A DNA stretch of 64,000 bases from Glycomyces harbinensis. GTDB taxonomy: Bacteria > Actinomycetota > Actinomycetes > Mycobacteriales > Micromonosporaceae. The notes under the pieces are model-generated. The model worked only from the letters and a program-made list of their open reading frames with translations, had not been told where the DNA came from and did not search any database. Below are positions 17,233 through 25,231 of the stretch, in pieces; within the stretch, counting starts at the first letter, position 1, and the number at the start of each line of letters is the position of its first letter. A program made the translations under genes and the position numbers. The stretch covers positions 124,001 to 188,000 of the forward strand of contig NZ_FNAD01000010.1 of assembly GCF_900101745.1 (NCBI RefSeq), read 5' to 3'.

Positions 17233-19056
17233 CTGACCACCTATCTGTGAAAGGACAATGCGGTCTGATGGTGGCAGCACGACGAGGCCACTGTGGCCCA
17301 ATGTCACCGATGTCGGAAATCGGATAGTTACCGAGCTTCTGCTTTCGCTGCGACTTGGGTTGCTGTTCGAGCGGGCGGCGACGATGAGGCAGGACTTCAT
17401 CTGGGCTGGACCGCGGCCGCGGGTCCTGCTGGCCCGCTGCTCAGGCGGGCGGCGACGAAGAGGTGTGCGGCGGGGCGGGCTCGTACGGCGGCTGTCCGGG
17501 AGCCGATCGATTGGGGGCCTTTCCAACCCCGAACACGGTGAGGGGCCCGACCCCCTTTGGGAACCGAGCTGCGCGCATCTGCCAGCGCTCCCCTCAGCAG
17601 CCGCCCGCTGAGGGCACCGTAAGAAGGGCGGTTCGCCGGGGTCTTCCCGCACTGCCGACACTGCGGCCAGGTCTTTGGCTCGGAACTTCTCTCGGGTTCG
17701 CTTCACCGAGGCTTCCATGCTCTTCAGGGCGTACCAGCTCGCATAGTCGGTGAGCTCCGGCTTGAGCTTCGGTGACCATTCCTCGAGGGCGTGCCCGTTG
17801 GGAAGATCCTTCGGATCGGCTTCCCACTCGGCGTCGCTGGTGCCGCTCGCAAGGTGCACGATCGTCGCCTTGCCCGGCCCGGTCTTCGAAATGCTCCATG
17901 TGCCCAGATGTATCCGGGAGTGATGGAACCGGCAGAGCAGGATCAGGTTCTCGGCGACCGTTTCGCCCCCATTCGCCCAGTGCACCAGGTGATGCGCCTC
18001 GGTCCACGAGACAGGAGCCCGGCAACCGGACCAAGCGCACCCGTTGGGTTGCTCGAGTTCCAGCTTGTGCCGCAGGGCCACGTTGGGGAGGCGCTTCGCC
18101 CGCCCCAGTTCGATCGCTTCGCCCTTGCCGTAGTCGAAGACCGAGGGGATGATCCCGGCTTCGCAGGCCAGCAGGCGGGCCTTGGACACGGAAGCAGGGC
18201 GGCCGTCCAGCATCGGCAGCCGCCCGGTCTTCTCGCCCCGCAGGGTCGCAAGGTCGCAGGTCAGGTTCAGTGTCGCCGTGTGGCCGTGCCGCTTGGGAGC
18301 CTCAGGGTCGGTGCCGTAGGCGGCGACCATCTGGTGCAAGGCCTCGACGTTCCTGTTCGAGGCGGGGGGCAGCACACCGTCGGCGTCGGCGTCCTCTTGG
18401 CGAGGCGGCGGCACTGCGGTGCGGAGGGCGTTGCTCAGGAGCTTGCCCGTGTCGGCGGTCAGGCGGCCGTCCAAGTCCCACATGCCGTCGGGGCGCTCGT
18501 TGACCTCCAGCCAGGCAAGGGTCTGCTGGCTCATGTCGTCCAGGAGCGCCTGCTCGTCGAACAGCTCGGCACAGATCCGGTCGAAGTGCTCGGCGAGTTC
18601 GGCACGGGCGGAGTGGATGCAGTACTCCCGGATCAACTCCTCGGGAGTCCCGCACAGCACCGAGGCGTCGAAGGGGGACTCGACCGGTGTCCCGTACGGA
18701 ACACGGGAGTACACGCCCAGGCCTTCGCGCTCCAGGCGACGGACCGCATAGGCGATCGCGTCGATACGGGCGGCACCACTGAGAGCGGCTTCGGTGAGGT
18801 GCTTGAACTTGGGGGCGAGTCGGGCGATGGAGGCCATCTGCCCGGCGCAGGCCGCGTTGAAGTCGAAGCACTCCATGATCCAGTCGCGGATGCCGGAGAA
18901 GCCGTCGCAGGCCTTGTGATGCCCCGCGGAGGTATAGGCGATGACGGCCTGGAGAGTGGCGGCGTCACGAGTGCGGGATTGCGCTGCAAGGGATTCGAGT
19001 CGGGAGCGGAGAAGGGCGGCTTGTGCGTCTCGGTCTGATCCGTTGAGGCCGTTCAT
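16855..19056 (-). CDS. DUF222/HNH endonuclease family protein, frame open into the secreted protein
   Basis: N-terminal DUF222 region (about residues 1-300) and a C-terminal HNH module, GCAWSGC..PVSWTEAHHLVHW..GGETVAENLILLCRFHHSRIH (HH..N..H, about residues 370-415), the architecture of abundant actinobacterial HNH proteins that are usually 400-500 aa. Start ATG 19056 has AGGGGGTGA 5 nt upstream; the frame is open 34 codons further but without such a site. After about residue 478 the frame turns into Arg/Pro/Ser-rich sequence with no family resemblance, crosses a hairpin (17591-17614), contains a TTA codon (479), and runs without a stop to 16855. A one-base shift would stop it at 17594. A lost stop or a frameshift is therefore more likely than a designed 733-aa fusion. 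Confidence 0.65.
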   Translation of the reverse strand: MNGLNGSDRDAQAALLRSRLESLAAQSRTRDAATLQAVIAYTSAGHHKACDGFSGIRDWIMECFDFNAACAGQMASIARLAPKFKHLTEAALSGAARIDAIAYAVRRLEREGLGVYSRVPYGTPVESPFDASVLCGTPEELIREYCIHSARAELAEHFDRICAELFDEQALLDDMSQQTLAWLEVNERPDGMWDLDGRLTADTGKLLSNALRTAVPPPRQEDADADGVLPPASNRNVEALHQMVAAYGTDPEAPKRHGHTATLNLTCDLATLRGEKTGRLPMLDGRPASVSKARLLACEAGIIPSVFDYGKGEAIELGRAKRLPNVALRHKLELEQPNGCAWSGCRAPVSWTEAHHLVHWANGGETVAENLILLCRFHHSRIHLGTWSISKTGPGKATIVHLASGTSDAEWEADPKDLPNGHALEEWSPKLKPELTDYASWYALKSMEASVKRTREKFRAKDLAAVSAVREDPGEPPFLRCPQRAAAEGSAGRCAQLGSQRGSGPSPCSGLERPPIDRLPDSRRTSPPRRTPLRRRPPEQRASRTRGRGPAQMKSCLIVAARSNSNPSRSESRSSVTIRFPTSVTLGHSGLVVLPPSDRIVLSQIGGQMRRILSNGLAAAGLALALGAGWAAPAVAGPADAAPSDQAQPSAESVLCPSKFRQDTVVREIPFANSTVIAEIPKGTWADGAWCVPFTAGGNHKTCGFYTDIWVAVKADDTWGFAHTGCMDDYYLH
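17591..17614 (-). terminator. Hairpin at the expected end of the HNH gene
   Basis: CCCTCAGC (17591-17598) and GCTGAGGG (17607-17614), perfect 8-bp stem with an 8-nt loop. It coincides with the point where the HNH protein loses family resemblance. Confidence 0.45.
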
Positions 19057-19110
19057 TCTGCTCACCCCCTGGGGAGTTATCCGTTTCTGGTGCTGATTGT
19101 GATCGCTGGT

Positions 19111-19116
19111 GCTATA
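19111..19116 (-). promoter_or_regulatory. -10 candidate for the HNH gene
   Basis: TATAGC on the minus strand, 55 nt from the HNH start codon; the -35 region is weak. Confidence 0.35.
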
Positions 19117-19604
19117 AGACAATGATGACACCTGTTGAGTGGTATCGGCATCACCCAAAGGAGTGAATGTGAGTCCATAATAGACCCGAGGAGAGCCGTC
19201 TTGCCTCGGTAAACGCGCCTCAAAGACGCAACAAGACGAAGAAGAGATCCACCTTCTGTCGGTGCCTCAGTGACCTCGCCCCAACTGCTCCCGCAAAGTC
19301 GAAGGGAGACAAAGGAATCACTCAGCTCTTTGTCGCCGCCGCCTGAACCTGGCCAAAAACAGGCCCGCACAAGACATCCCAATCCCGGCATCAGCCTTCA
19401 AAACAGACATCCACAAGTGCCCCAGGGGCAACCATCTCCCACAGGTGCGACATCTGCACCCCGCCGTCCTCGATGGAGACGATCCTCGGGCTCAAGATCC
19501 ATTAGGGAATCTGCCCTGTGTCGGGAAGCTGACACTTCGGAGTCTGGGGAGGTGTCGGGCCTGTTGCGGGGAATCCGGGGGGACCGCGCCGGGGGAAATT
19601 TCGC

Positions 19605-19610
19605 TAGCGT
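19605..19610 (+). promoter_or_regulatory. -10 candidate for tRNA-Leu
   Basis: TAGCGT (TANNNT) 12 nt before the mature tRNA 5' end, inside the palindrome CGCTAGCG. No clear -35. Confidence 0.4.
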
Positions 19611-19622
19611 GGCAGCATACGG

Positions 19623-19708
19623 GCCCGAGTGGTGGAATCTGGTAGACACAGTCGGCTTAAAACCGGCCGTCGGGAGACTTGCGGGTTCAAATCCCGTCTC
19701 GGGCACCA
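19623..19708 (+). tRNA. bldA: tRNA-Leu(TAA), bldA type
   Basis: An 86-nt type II tRNA with encoded CCA. Acceptor GCCCGAG pairs with CTCGGGC, the T-arm is GCGGGTTCAAATCCCGT, and the long variable arm CCGTCGGGAGACTTGC is present. Anticodon stem GTCGG/CCGGC with loop CTTAAAA reads anticodon TAA, decoding UUA. In Streptomyces this tRNA is the bldA product, which limits translation of rare UUA codons in developmental and secondary-metabolism genes. It is a lone tRNA here. The gene name is by analogy of anticodon. Confidence 0.93.
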
Positions 19709-20077
19709 GCGCTTGAACGAGTTGCCGGACAACGGGATCGGACGCCCCGGAATCGTCCGGTCCTACAGTGTCGTTCCTCGCATTCCCGACGCTACTCCCG
19801 ATCGGGTGATGAATCCGCCCTCTTGCGGAAGCCCCCGCCCTGCGAGTCCACAAGTGCCCTGAGCAGCCGTGACAGGGCCGTGAACGGACGAATTCGGGTC
19901 ACCGTGCGATTGCATCGCCAGGTTGACTGGACAGGGCAGCCATGCTATCCAGGGAACTGAGCGCTGATACCATTCTGTCGAAACAGCCGGTGGGGACATG
20001 GCATTCCCTTCTGCTGCAACGACTTTGTCACTTCCCGGTATCGCGGAAGCCGATAGGCCAGTGTCGTGAGGATGGCG
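19709..20077. other. 369-nt region between tRNA-Leu and the conservon
   Basis: Contains a small hairpin after the tRNA (CGGACG 19739-19744 with CGTCCG 19754-19759) that could be its terminator, and TTGACT (19923-19928) with TATCCA (19946-19951) at 17 nt, a modest promoter candidate for cvnA. No gene is supported. Confidence 0.5.
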
Positions 20078-21901
20078 ATGCCCGAAACACTTCGGTCCAC
20101 AACCCCTGCTTACCAACCCTCCGGGCCAGCGCCCCTCCCTCCCGGCCCCAGTGCCGCCGAGGAATCGAGCGCCCCGGACGATCTCAAGTCCCGCCTCCTG
20201 CGCCTGGCGCTGCTGCCCCTCGGTGCAGCCGTCGTCATCGGCGCGGGCGTGGCGGTGTTCCTGACCCAAGCCCCCGACTCCAGCCCCTCGTGGATGGCCC
20301 CCGTCGTGCTCGGCTCCGCGGCGGTCCTGATGGCCCTGGCGGCCTACCTCGCGGCCGGCTCGGCGTCGAAGACCGATGCGCAGCTCAACCGGCGGATCCT
20401 CGCGGTCCGCCGCTCCACGGTCGAGACCCACTACAAGGTCTGGCAGGTCCTCGACGACCTCCAGCGGAACCTGCCCGCCGAACAGCGCTGGTCCGTTCCG
20501 CTTCCGAACCCCGGGGCCAGCGCCCCGACCACCGACGAGGCCCTTCGCCTGCTCGCGGCGGAGGCCCGGCATCTGCGGGCGGCCGCCGAGGCGGTCGCGG
20601 CACGCGGCGTGCGCCCGGCCGCCCCGAAGGCGGCTCCCGCCGCGCCGGTGGCCCCGATGATCACGTCGGGTCCGATCGACGCGGTCAACGTGAACTCGCG
20701 CGTCGGCATCTTCGTGAACCTGGCCCGGCGCCTGCAATCGCTGGTGCACAGGGAGATCGAGCAGCTCGACGAGCTGGAGAACCAGGTCGAGGACCCCGAT
20801 CTGCTCAAGGGCCTGTTCTCGGTCGACCACCTGGCCACGCGGATCCGCCGCCACGCGGAGAACCTCGCGGTCCTCGGCGGGGCGACCTCGCACCGGCAGT
20901 GGTCGCGTCCGGTCAACGTCTACGAGGCGCTGCGAAGCGCCGTCGCCGAGGTGGAGCAGTACGCCCGCGTCAAGCTGGTGCGCCCCATCGACGGCACGCT
21001 CAAGGGCCATGCGGTCGCGGACATCATCCACCTGGTGGCGGAGCTGGTGGAGAACGCGACGACGTTCTCGGCGCCGAACACGCAGGTGCTCATCCGGGTC
21101 GCCCGGGTCCGCACGGGCCTGGCGGTCGAGGTCGAGGACCGCGGCCTGGGCATGGAGCCGCACGAGCGGGCGCGCTTCAACAAGATGCTGATGACGCCCG
21201 ACCAGGTCGACCTGGACGAGCTCCTGGCCGACGGCCGCATCGGCCTGTACGTGGTCTCGTCGCTGGCGCACCGCCACGAGTTGACGGTCCAGTTGCAGTC
21301 CAACATCTTCGGCGGCACGCAGGCGATCCTGGTGGTGCCCGAGGACCTCCTGGGCGACGACACGCCCGCGCCGAAGCCCCCGGTGCAGCGCGAGATCCCG
21401 GCGGCCCCGCAGCAGATGCCGGTCCGCCAGCCGGGCGCTTTGACGCCCCCGCAGCTGCCGTCGATGCAGCTGCGGCCCCTCCCGACGGCGGGGACGGGCC
21501 ACTACAACGCCCCGGCCCCCCAGCCCCGCATGGACTCCGCGGCGTACACGCCCTCGTACGCCGCACCTGCCAACGGTGCTCCGAGCGTCGACACCGGTGC
21601 CCTGCCGGTGACGGCCGAGCTCCAGGTCGTGACGGACTACCCGGAGGACCGCATGAACGGTTCCGGTGGCGCGCACGCGTACGACCCCGACGGTCGTCCC
21701 GCCCTGCCGAAGCGCAACAAGCAGACGCACCTGGCGCCGCAGCTGCGGGACGCCCCGCAGCAGGGCGCCCGCGGAGCGGAGCCGGGTCACGACCCGGGCC
21801 TGATGCGGGCGTTCCAGCAGGGCCGGCAGCGCGCGGACGGCGGTCCGCAGATCCCCACATCCGATGGTTCCGTTTCTCCGTACAGGAATGAGGAGTTCTA
21901 A
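20078..21901 (+). CDS. cvnA: Conservon sensor-like histidine kinase (CvnA)
   Basis: Membrane-bound ATPase-type sensor of the cvn system, 607 aa. Two membrane segments (about residues 50-70 and 85-105), then a putative H-box-like helix VDHLATRIRRHAENLAVLGG, and a HATPase_c domain with N-box HLVAELVENATTFSAP, G1 box VEDRGLGM and G2 box GRIGLYVV. The C-terminal 180 residues are Pro-rich and disordered. In Streptomyces, CvnA works with the Roadblock protein CvnB, CvnC and the GTPase CvnD in a membrane complex resembling eukaryotic G-protein systems. ATG 20078 is chosen because GAGG sits 6 nt upstream; GTG 20066 and ATG 20072 are in frame. Overlaps cvnB by 1 nt. Confidence 0.88.
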   Translation: MPETLRSTTPAYQPSGPAPLPPGPSAAEESSAPDDLKSRLLRLALLPLGAAVVIGAGVAVFLTQAPDSSPSWMAPVVLGSAAVLMALAAYLAAGSASKTDAQLNRRILAVRRSTVETHYKVWQVLDDLQRNLPAEQRWSVPLPNPGASAPTTDEALRLLAAEARHLRAAAEAVAARGVRPAAPKAAPAAPVAPMITSGPIDAVNVNSRVGIFVNLARRLQSLVHREIEQLDELENQVEDPDLLKGLFSVDHLATRIRRHAENLAVLGGATSHRQWSRPVNVYEALRSAVAEVEQYARVKLVRPIDGTLKGHAVADIIHLVAELVENATTFSAPNTQVLIRVARVRTGLAVEVEDRGLGMEPHERARFNKMLMTPDQVDLDELLADGRIGLYVVSSLAHRHELTVQLQSNIFGGTQAILVVPEDLLGDDTPAPKPPVQREIPAAPQQMPVRQPGALTPPQLPSMQLRPLPTAGTGHYNAPAPQPRMDSAAYTPSYAAPANGAPSVDTGALPVTAELQVVTDYPEDRMNGSGGAHAYDPDGRPALPKRNKQTHLAPQLRDAPQQGARGAEPGHDPGLMRAFQQGRQRADGGPQIPTSDGSVSPYRNEEF

Positions 21902-22332
21902 TGGCAGGCGACGAGGCAGGCGCGCAAACGGATCTCAGCTGGCTGCTCGCGGGGCTGGTGCGGAAGGTCCCGCACACCCGCAGCGCCCTCCTGCTGTCTT
22001 CGGACGGCATGAAGAAGGCCTTCCACGGGTTGGGGGTCGACCAGGCCGACCAGCTCTCCGCGATCGCGTCGGGCATGTTCTCGCTGGCGCGGTCGGCGGG
22101 CGCCCAGTTCGGTTCGACCGGCAGTGTCCGGCAGGTCGTGGCGGAGCTGGACGACACGCTGCTGTTCGTCTCGACGGCGGGCCAGGGCGCGGTCCTGGCC
22201 GTGACGGCGGGGCGCGAGGCGGACGCCGGCGTGCTCGGTTACGAGATGTCCATCCTGGTCAAGAGCGTGCGGCCGTACTTGGAGACGCCCGTTCGCCGGC
22301 CCGCTGCGGCGAGCGGAGAAAAGGTCGGCTGA
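21901..22332 (+). CDS. cvnB: Roadblock/LC7 protein (CvnB)
   Basis: 143 aa, one Roadblock/LC7 fold: DLSWLLAGLVRKVPHTRSALLLSSDGMKK at the start and the hydrophobic strands TLLFVSTAGQGAVLAVTA in the second half. In Streptomyces conservons such proteins act as regulators of the partner GTPase. ATG 21901 shares a base with the cvnA stop (TAATG) and the gene ends in TGATG with cvnC, so the whole set is translationally coupled. Confidence 0.9.
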   Translation: MAGDEAGAQTDLSWLLAGLVRKVPHTRSALLLSSDGMKKAFHGLGVDQADQLSAIASGMFSLARSAGAQFGSTGSVRQVVAELDDTLLFVSTAGQGAVLAVTAGREADAGVLGYEMSILVKSVRPYLETPVRRPAAASGEKVG

Positions 22333-22703
22333 TGTCCGACTTCGAGCACCGGCCGCTGCTCGACGAGGACGCGGGTCCCCTGGTCCGGCCGTACACCGTC
22401 AGCAATGGACGCACCGCACCCACCGCGAAACTGGACCTGTTGTCGCTGGTCCGGTCGACCGGGCAGCTGCGTCCCTCGCAGTTGGAGAACGAGCACGCCG
22501 AGGCGCTGCTCCTCTGCCACGAGCCGATCTCGGTGGCGGAGGTGTCGGCGCACCTGCGGCTTCCCGCAATGGTCATCAAGGTCCTGCTGTCCGATCTCGT
22601 GGACTGCGGGGCCGTCATCGCCCACGCACCCGACCCCGCCGTCGACCCCACCGACAAATCCGTATTGGAGGCACTCCTCAATGGCCTACAACGGCGACTC
22701 TGA
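22332..22703 (+). CDS. cvnC: DUF742 protein (CvnC)
   Basis: 123 aa, DUF742 family, a winged-helix-like small protein. Family features: an N-terminal PLVRPYTVSNGRT motif and a helix-turn-helix-like block EPISVAEVSAHLRLPAMVIKVLLSDLVDCGAV. Starts in the cvnB stop codon (TGATG) and overlaps cvnD by 23 nt. Its role in the complex is not established; in Streptomyces it is always part of the unit. Confidence 0.9.
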   Translation: MSDFEHRPLLDEDAGPLVRPYTVSNGRTAPTAKLDLLSLVRSTGQLRPSQLENEHAEALLLCHEPISVAEVSAHLRLPAMVIKVLLSDLVDCGAVIAHAPDPAVDPTDKSVLEALLNGLQRRL

Positions 22704-23283
22704 CCGATCGCCCGCACAACAATCAGCCCTGCCCACCGCCATCAAGCTGCTGGTCGCCGGCGGTTTCGGGGTCGGCAAGACGACTTTCGTCGCAGCGGTC
22801 TCGGAGATCGAGCCGCTGAGCACCGAGGAGACGATCACCACCGCCTCGATCGGTGTCGACGACCTGACCGGCGTGGGGGACAAGGTGACCACGACGGTCG
22901 CCCTGGACTTCGGCCGGATCACGCTCGACCCGGAGCACATCCTGTACCTGTTCGGCACCCCCGGGCAGGACCGGTTCTGGTTCATGTGGAACGAGTTGTC
23001 GGACGGGGCGTTCGGAGCGGTGGTGCTCGCGGACACGCGGCGTCTGGAGGACTGCTTCCCGGCGCTGGACTTCTTCGAGCGGCGCGGCACGCAGTTCATC
23101 GTGGCGGTCAACGAGTTCGAGACCGGCTTTCACTACGAGCCGGACGAAGTCCGGGCCGCTCTGGATCTCAAACCGAATATCCCGATCGTCTGCTGCGATG
23201 CACGCGATCCACGTTCCGCAACGTTGGTGCTGGTCACGTTGACGAAGCACTTGATGTCGGCCGCTGCTTCGAGCGTCCGCTAA
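22681..23283 (+). CDS. cvnD: Small GTPase (CvnD)
   Basis: 200-aa Ras-like GTPase of the bacterial cvn/MglA-related group. P-loop GGFGVGKTTF (G1), Thr-containing switch I (EETITTASIGVDD), G3 FGTPGQDRFW, and G4 in VAVNEFET, where the canonical NKxD is replaced by NEFE as is usual in CvnD. Overlaps cvnC by 23 nt. The GTP-bound state is thought to signal from the CvnA complex; the output pathway is unknown. Confidence 0.9.
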   Translation: MAYNGDSDRSPAQQSALPTAIKLLVAGGFGVGKTTFVAAVSEIEPLSTEETITTASIGVDDLTGVGDKVTTTVALDFGRITLDPEHILYLFGTPGQDRFWFMWNELSDGAFGAVVLADTRRLEDCFPALDFFERRGTQFIVAVNEFETGFHYEPDEVRAALDLKPNIPIVCCDARDPRSATLVLVTLTKHLMSAAASSVR

Positions 23284-23293
23284 GGAGCCCTGA

Positions 23294-23884
23294 ATGTCCA
23301 TTCCCGAGAACGAGTTCCGTCTCACCATCACGCCCGACGATCCGGGTGCCTCAGAACGGGTCAAGCGCCTGCGCGACCTCGGGATCGGCGATCTGCCCGA
23401 CCCCGAGTTCGACGAGCTGGCGCACGAGTTGACCGTCCTGACGGGCGCGCCGTACGCGATGGTCAACTTCATCGACGAGGAGCACCAGTACTTCGCCGGA
23501 CTCGCGGCCCCGGCCCCGGGCGGCGCCAACCAGGCCATGGGGGTCGAGGAGGCCCCCGAGGTCGGCCGCGAGATGGATCGCGACCACGGGTACTGCCCGC
23601 ACGTCGTGGTGCGCGGCAAGGCGCTCGTGCTCGGCGACGTGTGCGACTACCCGCGCTTCGCGGGCAACCCGGTGGTCGACAAGATCGGCATCCGCTCCTA
23701 TCTGGGGGCGCCCTTGATCGACGACGACGGGAACACGCTGGGCACGGTGTGCGTGGTCGACACCGAGACGCACGACTGGGGCCGCCCGGGCCTGGACATC
23801 ATCAAGGGCATGGCGGCCAAGGTGATGGACCGGATCAGGGAGCGCGACGCGCTGAAGCGGGGCGACGACCCGTTGCAGGGCTGA
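23294..23884 (+). CDS. GAF-domain protein at the end of the conservon
   Basis: 196-aa soluble protein with one GAF domain: LTVLTGAPYAMVNFIDEEHQYFAG, GYCPHVVVRGKALVLGDV and IRSYLGAPLIDDDGNTLGTVCVVD are typical GAF blocks. A Cys (DHGYCPHV) sits where some GAF proteins bind a cofactor or bilin, but no ligand can be assigned. AAGGAG 6 nt before ATG 23294, 10 nt after cvnD, so it belongs to the operon. Several Streptomyces conservons end in a cytochrome P450 (CvnE); here a potential ligand sensor takes that place. Confidence 0.8.
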   Translation: MSIPENEFRLTITPDDPGASERVKRLRDLGIGDLPDPEFDELAHELTVLTGAPYAMVNFIDEEHQYFAGLAAPAPGGANQAMGVEEAPEVGREMDRDHGYCPHVVVRGKALVLGDVCDYPRFAGNPVVDKIGIRSYLGAPLIDDDGNTLGTVCVVDTETHDWGRPGLDIIKGMAAKVMDRIRERDALKRGDDPLQG

Positions 23885-23932
23885 GGTCGCAGGACCGGCA
23901 TTTCGGACCTGCGTTGCAGGGCTGACGAAAAG

Positions 23933-23963
23933 GAGGAGGCGGCTTTCGCTGCCTCCTCGTTTT
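23933..23963. terminator. Bidirectional terminator between conservon and ACAD gene
   Basis: GAGGAGGCGGC (23933-23943) pairs with GCTGCCTCCTC (23948-23958), loop TTTC, followed by GTTTTCGTT; the left side is preceded by AAAA, so it can serve both convergent genes. Confidence 0.8.
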
Positions 23964-24037
23964 CGTTGCCGCCCTGTGCGGTGGTGCGGCGGTACTTCCT
24001 TCGGCGATGCTCCGGCCGATCCTCCGGATATCGCGCT

Positions 24038-25231
24038 CTAGTGGACGCCGACGGCCTCGCCGTGGACGATGCGTTCGGACCACTGGCCCTTGGCCCGCCC
24101 CAGCACCGCCTCCGCGAGGCGCAGGCGCTGCACATCGGACGTGCCCGCGGGCGCGAAGATGTGGTAGGCGTCGCGCAGGAAGCGCTCGATCGGCCGCTCG
24201 GTGGTGAGTCCGATGGCCGCGTGGATCTCCATGGCGTCCCTCGCGGAGTCCATGGCCGACTCGACGTTCACGAGCTTCGCGTTCATCAGCTCGATGTCGC
24301 AGGCCTCGCCCTGGTCGAGCAGGTGCACCGCGTGGTAGGCGGTGATCCTGGCGGTCATGAGCCGCGAGGCCATGTGGCCGATCTTCTGCTTGATGTTGTC
24401 CAGCTCCGCGATCGGCTTGCCGTACAGCTCCCTCTCGGAGGCGTACTCGACCGTGGCGTCCAGGATCGCCTGGTGGATGCCGAGCGACACCGCCGTGAGG
24501 TTGCTGCGCCCGTACAGGATCGAGGACGAGTAGGCGACGGCGAGGCCGTCTCCCTCGTCCCCGAGCCGGTTGGACGCCGGCACCCGGCAGTTCTCGAACA
24601 GCAGCTCGCCGAAGCTGAAGCCGTGCAGGCCCATGGTGGACTGCTGCGGCGCCAGCGCGAACCCGGGCCGGTCCGATTCGACCAGGAACGCGGTCAGGCC
24701 CTTGGGGCCCAGGCCGGTCCGGACGACGACCCCGTGGACGTCGCCGACATGGCTGTTGCCGACGAAGACCTTGTGGCCGTTGATGATGTAGTCGTCGCCG
24801 TCGCGTACGGCCCTGGCCCGCATACCGAGCACGTGTCCGCCGGAGGCGGACTCGGTCACGGCGATGGTGGGCAGGCAGGTGCCGTCGGCGACCTTGGGCA
24901 GCCAGGTCTTCTTCTGCTCGTCGGAGCCGAAGTGGAGGATCTTGGCGACGCCGAGCTGGGAGGCCTGGACCATGGCTCCCATGGCCCCGGAGACCCGCGC
25001 GAGCTCCTCGATGATGATGGTCTTCGCCAAGTGCCCCATACCCATGCCGCCGTATTCGGCGGGTATGGTGACGCCGAGCCAGCCCTGGGCGGCGATGTGG
25101 CGGGACAGCTCGTGGTGGACGGTCTTCTGGGTTTCCATCTCCGCGACGTGCGGGCGGACCTCACGTTCGGCGAAGGCCCGGACCTCGGATCTGAGGACGT
25201 CATGCTGCTCACTCGTGAAATAACCGGTCAA
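24038..25231 (-). CDS. Acyl-CoA dehydrogenase-fold flavoprotein lacking both known catalytic Glu positions
   Basis: 397 aa with the full three-domain acyl-CoA dehydrogenase layout: N-terminal helices, the FAD-binding strand block AVTESASGGHVLGMRARA, and C-terminal helices with ERELYGKPIAELDNIKQKI and RDAYHIFAPAGTSDVQR. In medium-chain enzymes the base is Glu in YEGTSQIQR; here the aligned residue is Ala (PAGTSDVQR). In isovaleryl-type enzymes it is Glu in LDLERL; here it is Gly (LYGRSN). The FAD-loop motif TEPGAGSD is also altered. It may therefore be an oxygenase or other non-dehydrogenase member. Start TTG 25231 follows AGGGGG by 7 nt; codons upstream look non-coding. It stands alone, divergent from the 5'-nucleotidase. 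Confidence 0.78.
   Translation of the reverse strand: MTGYFTSEQHDVLRSEVRAFAEREVRPHVAEMETQKTVHHELSRHIAAQGWLGVTIPAEYGGMGMGHLAKTIIIEELARVSGAMGAMVQASQLGVAKILHFGSDEQKKTWLPKVADGTCLPTIAVTESASGGHVLGMRARAVRDGDDYIINGHKVFVGNSHVGDVHGVVVRTGLGPKGLTAFLVESDRPGFALAPQQSTMGLHGFSFGELLFENCRVPASNRLGDEGDGLAVAYSSSILYGRSNLTAVSLGIHQAILDATVEYASERELYGKPIAELDNIKQKIGHMASRLMTARITAYHAVHLLDQGEACDIELMNAKLVNVESAMDSARDAMEIHAAIGLTTERPIERFLRDAYHIFAPAGTSDVQRLRLAEAVLGRAKGQWSERIVHGEAVGVH

Larger units (their letters stand above)
19057..19622. other. 566-nt region between the HNH gene and tRNA-Leu
   Basis: No gene is supported. The left part holds the HNH leader and its promoter candidate; the right part holds the tRNA promoter. The middle (about 19170-19540) has lower G/C than the surroundings and no frame with a ribosome-binding site; I see nothing definite in it. 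Confidence 0.55.

Noticed and set aside
17368-17462. Two copies of GCGGGCGGCGACGA about 70 nt apart, suggesting a repeat array or mobile element
   Set aside because: Only two copies, no regular spacing unit, no flanking duplications or transposase. Probably simple G/C-rich similarity in degraded coding sequence.
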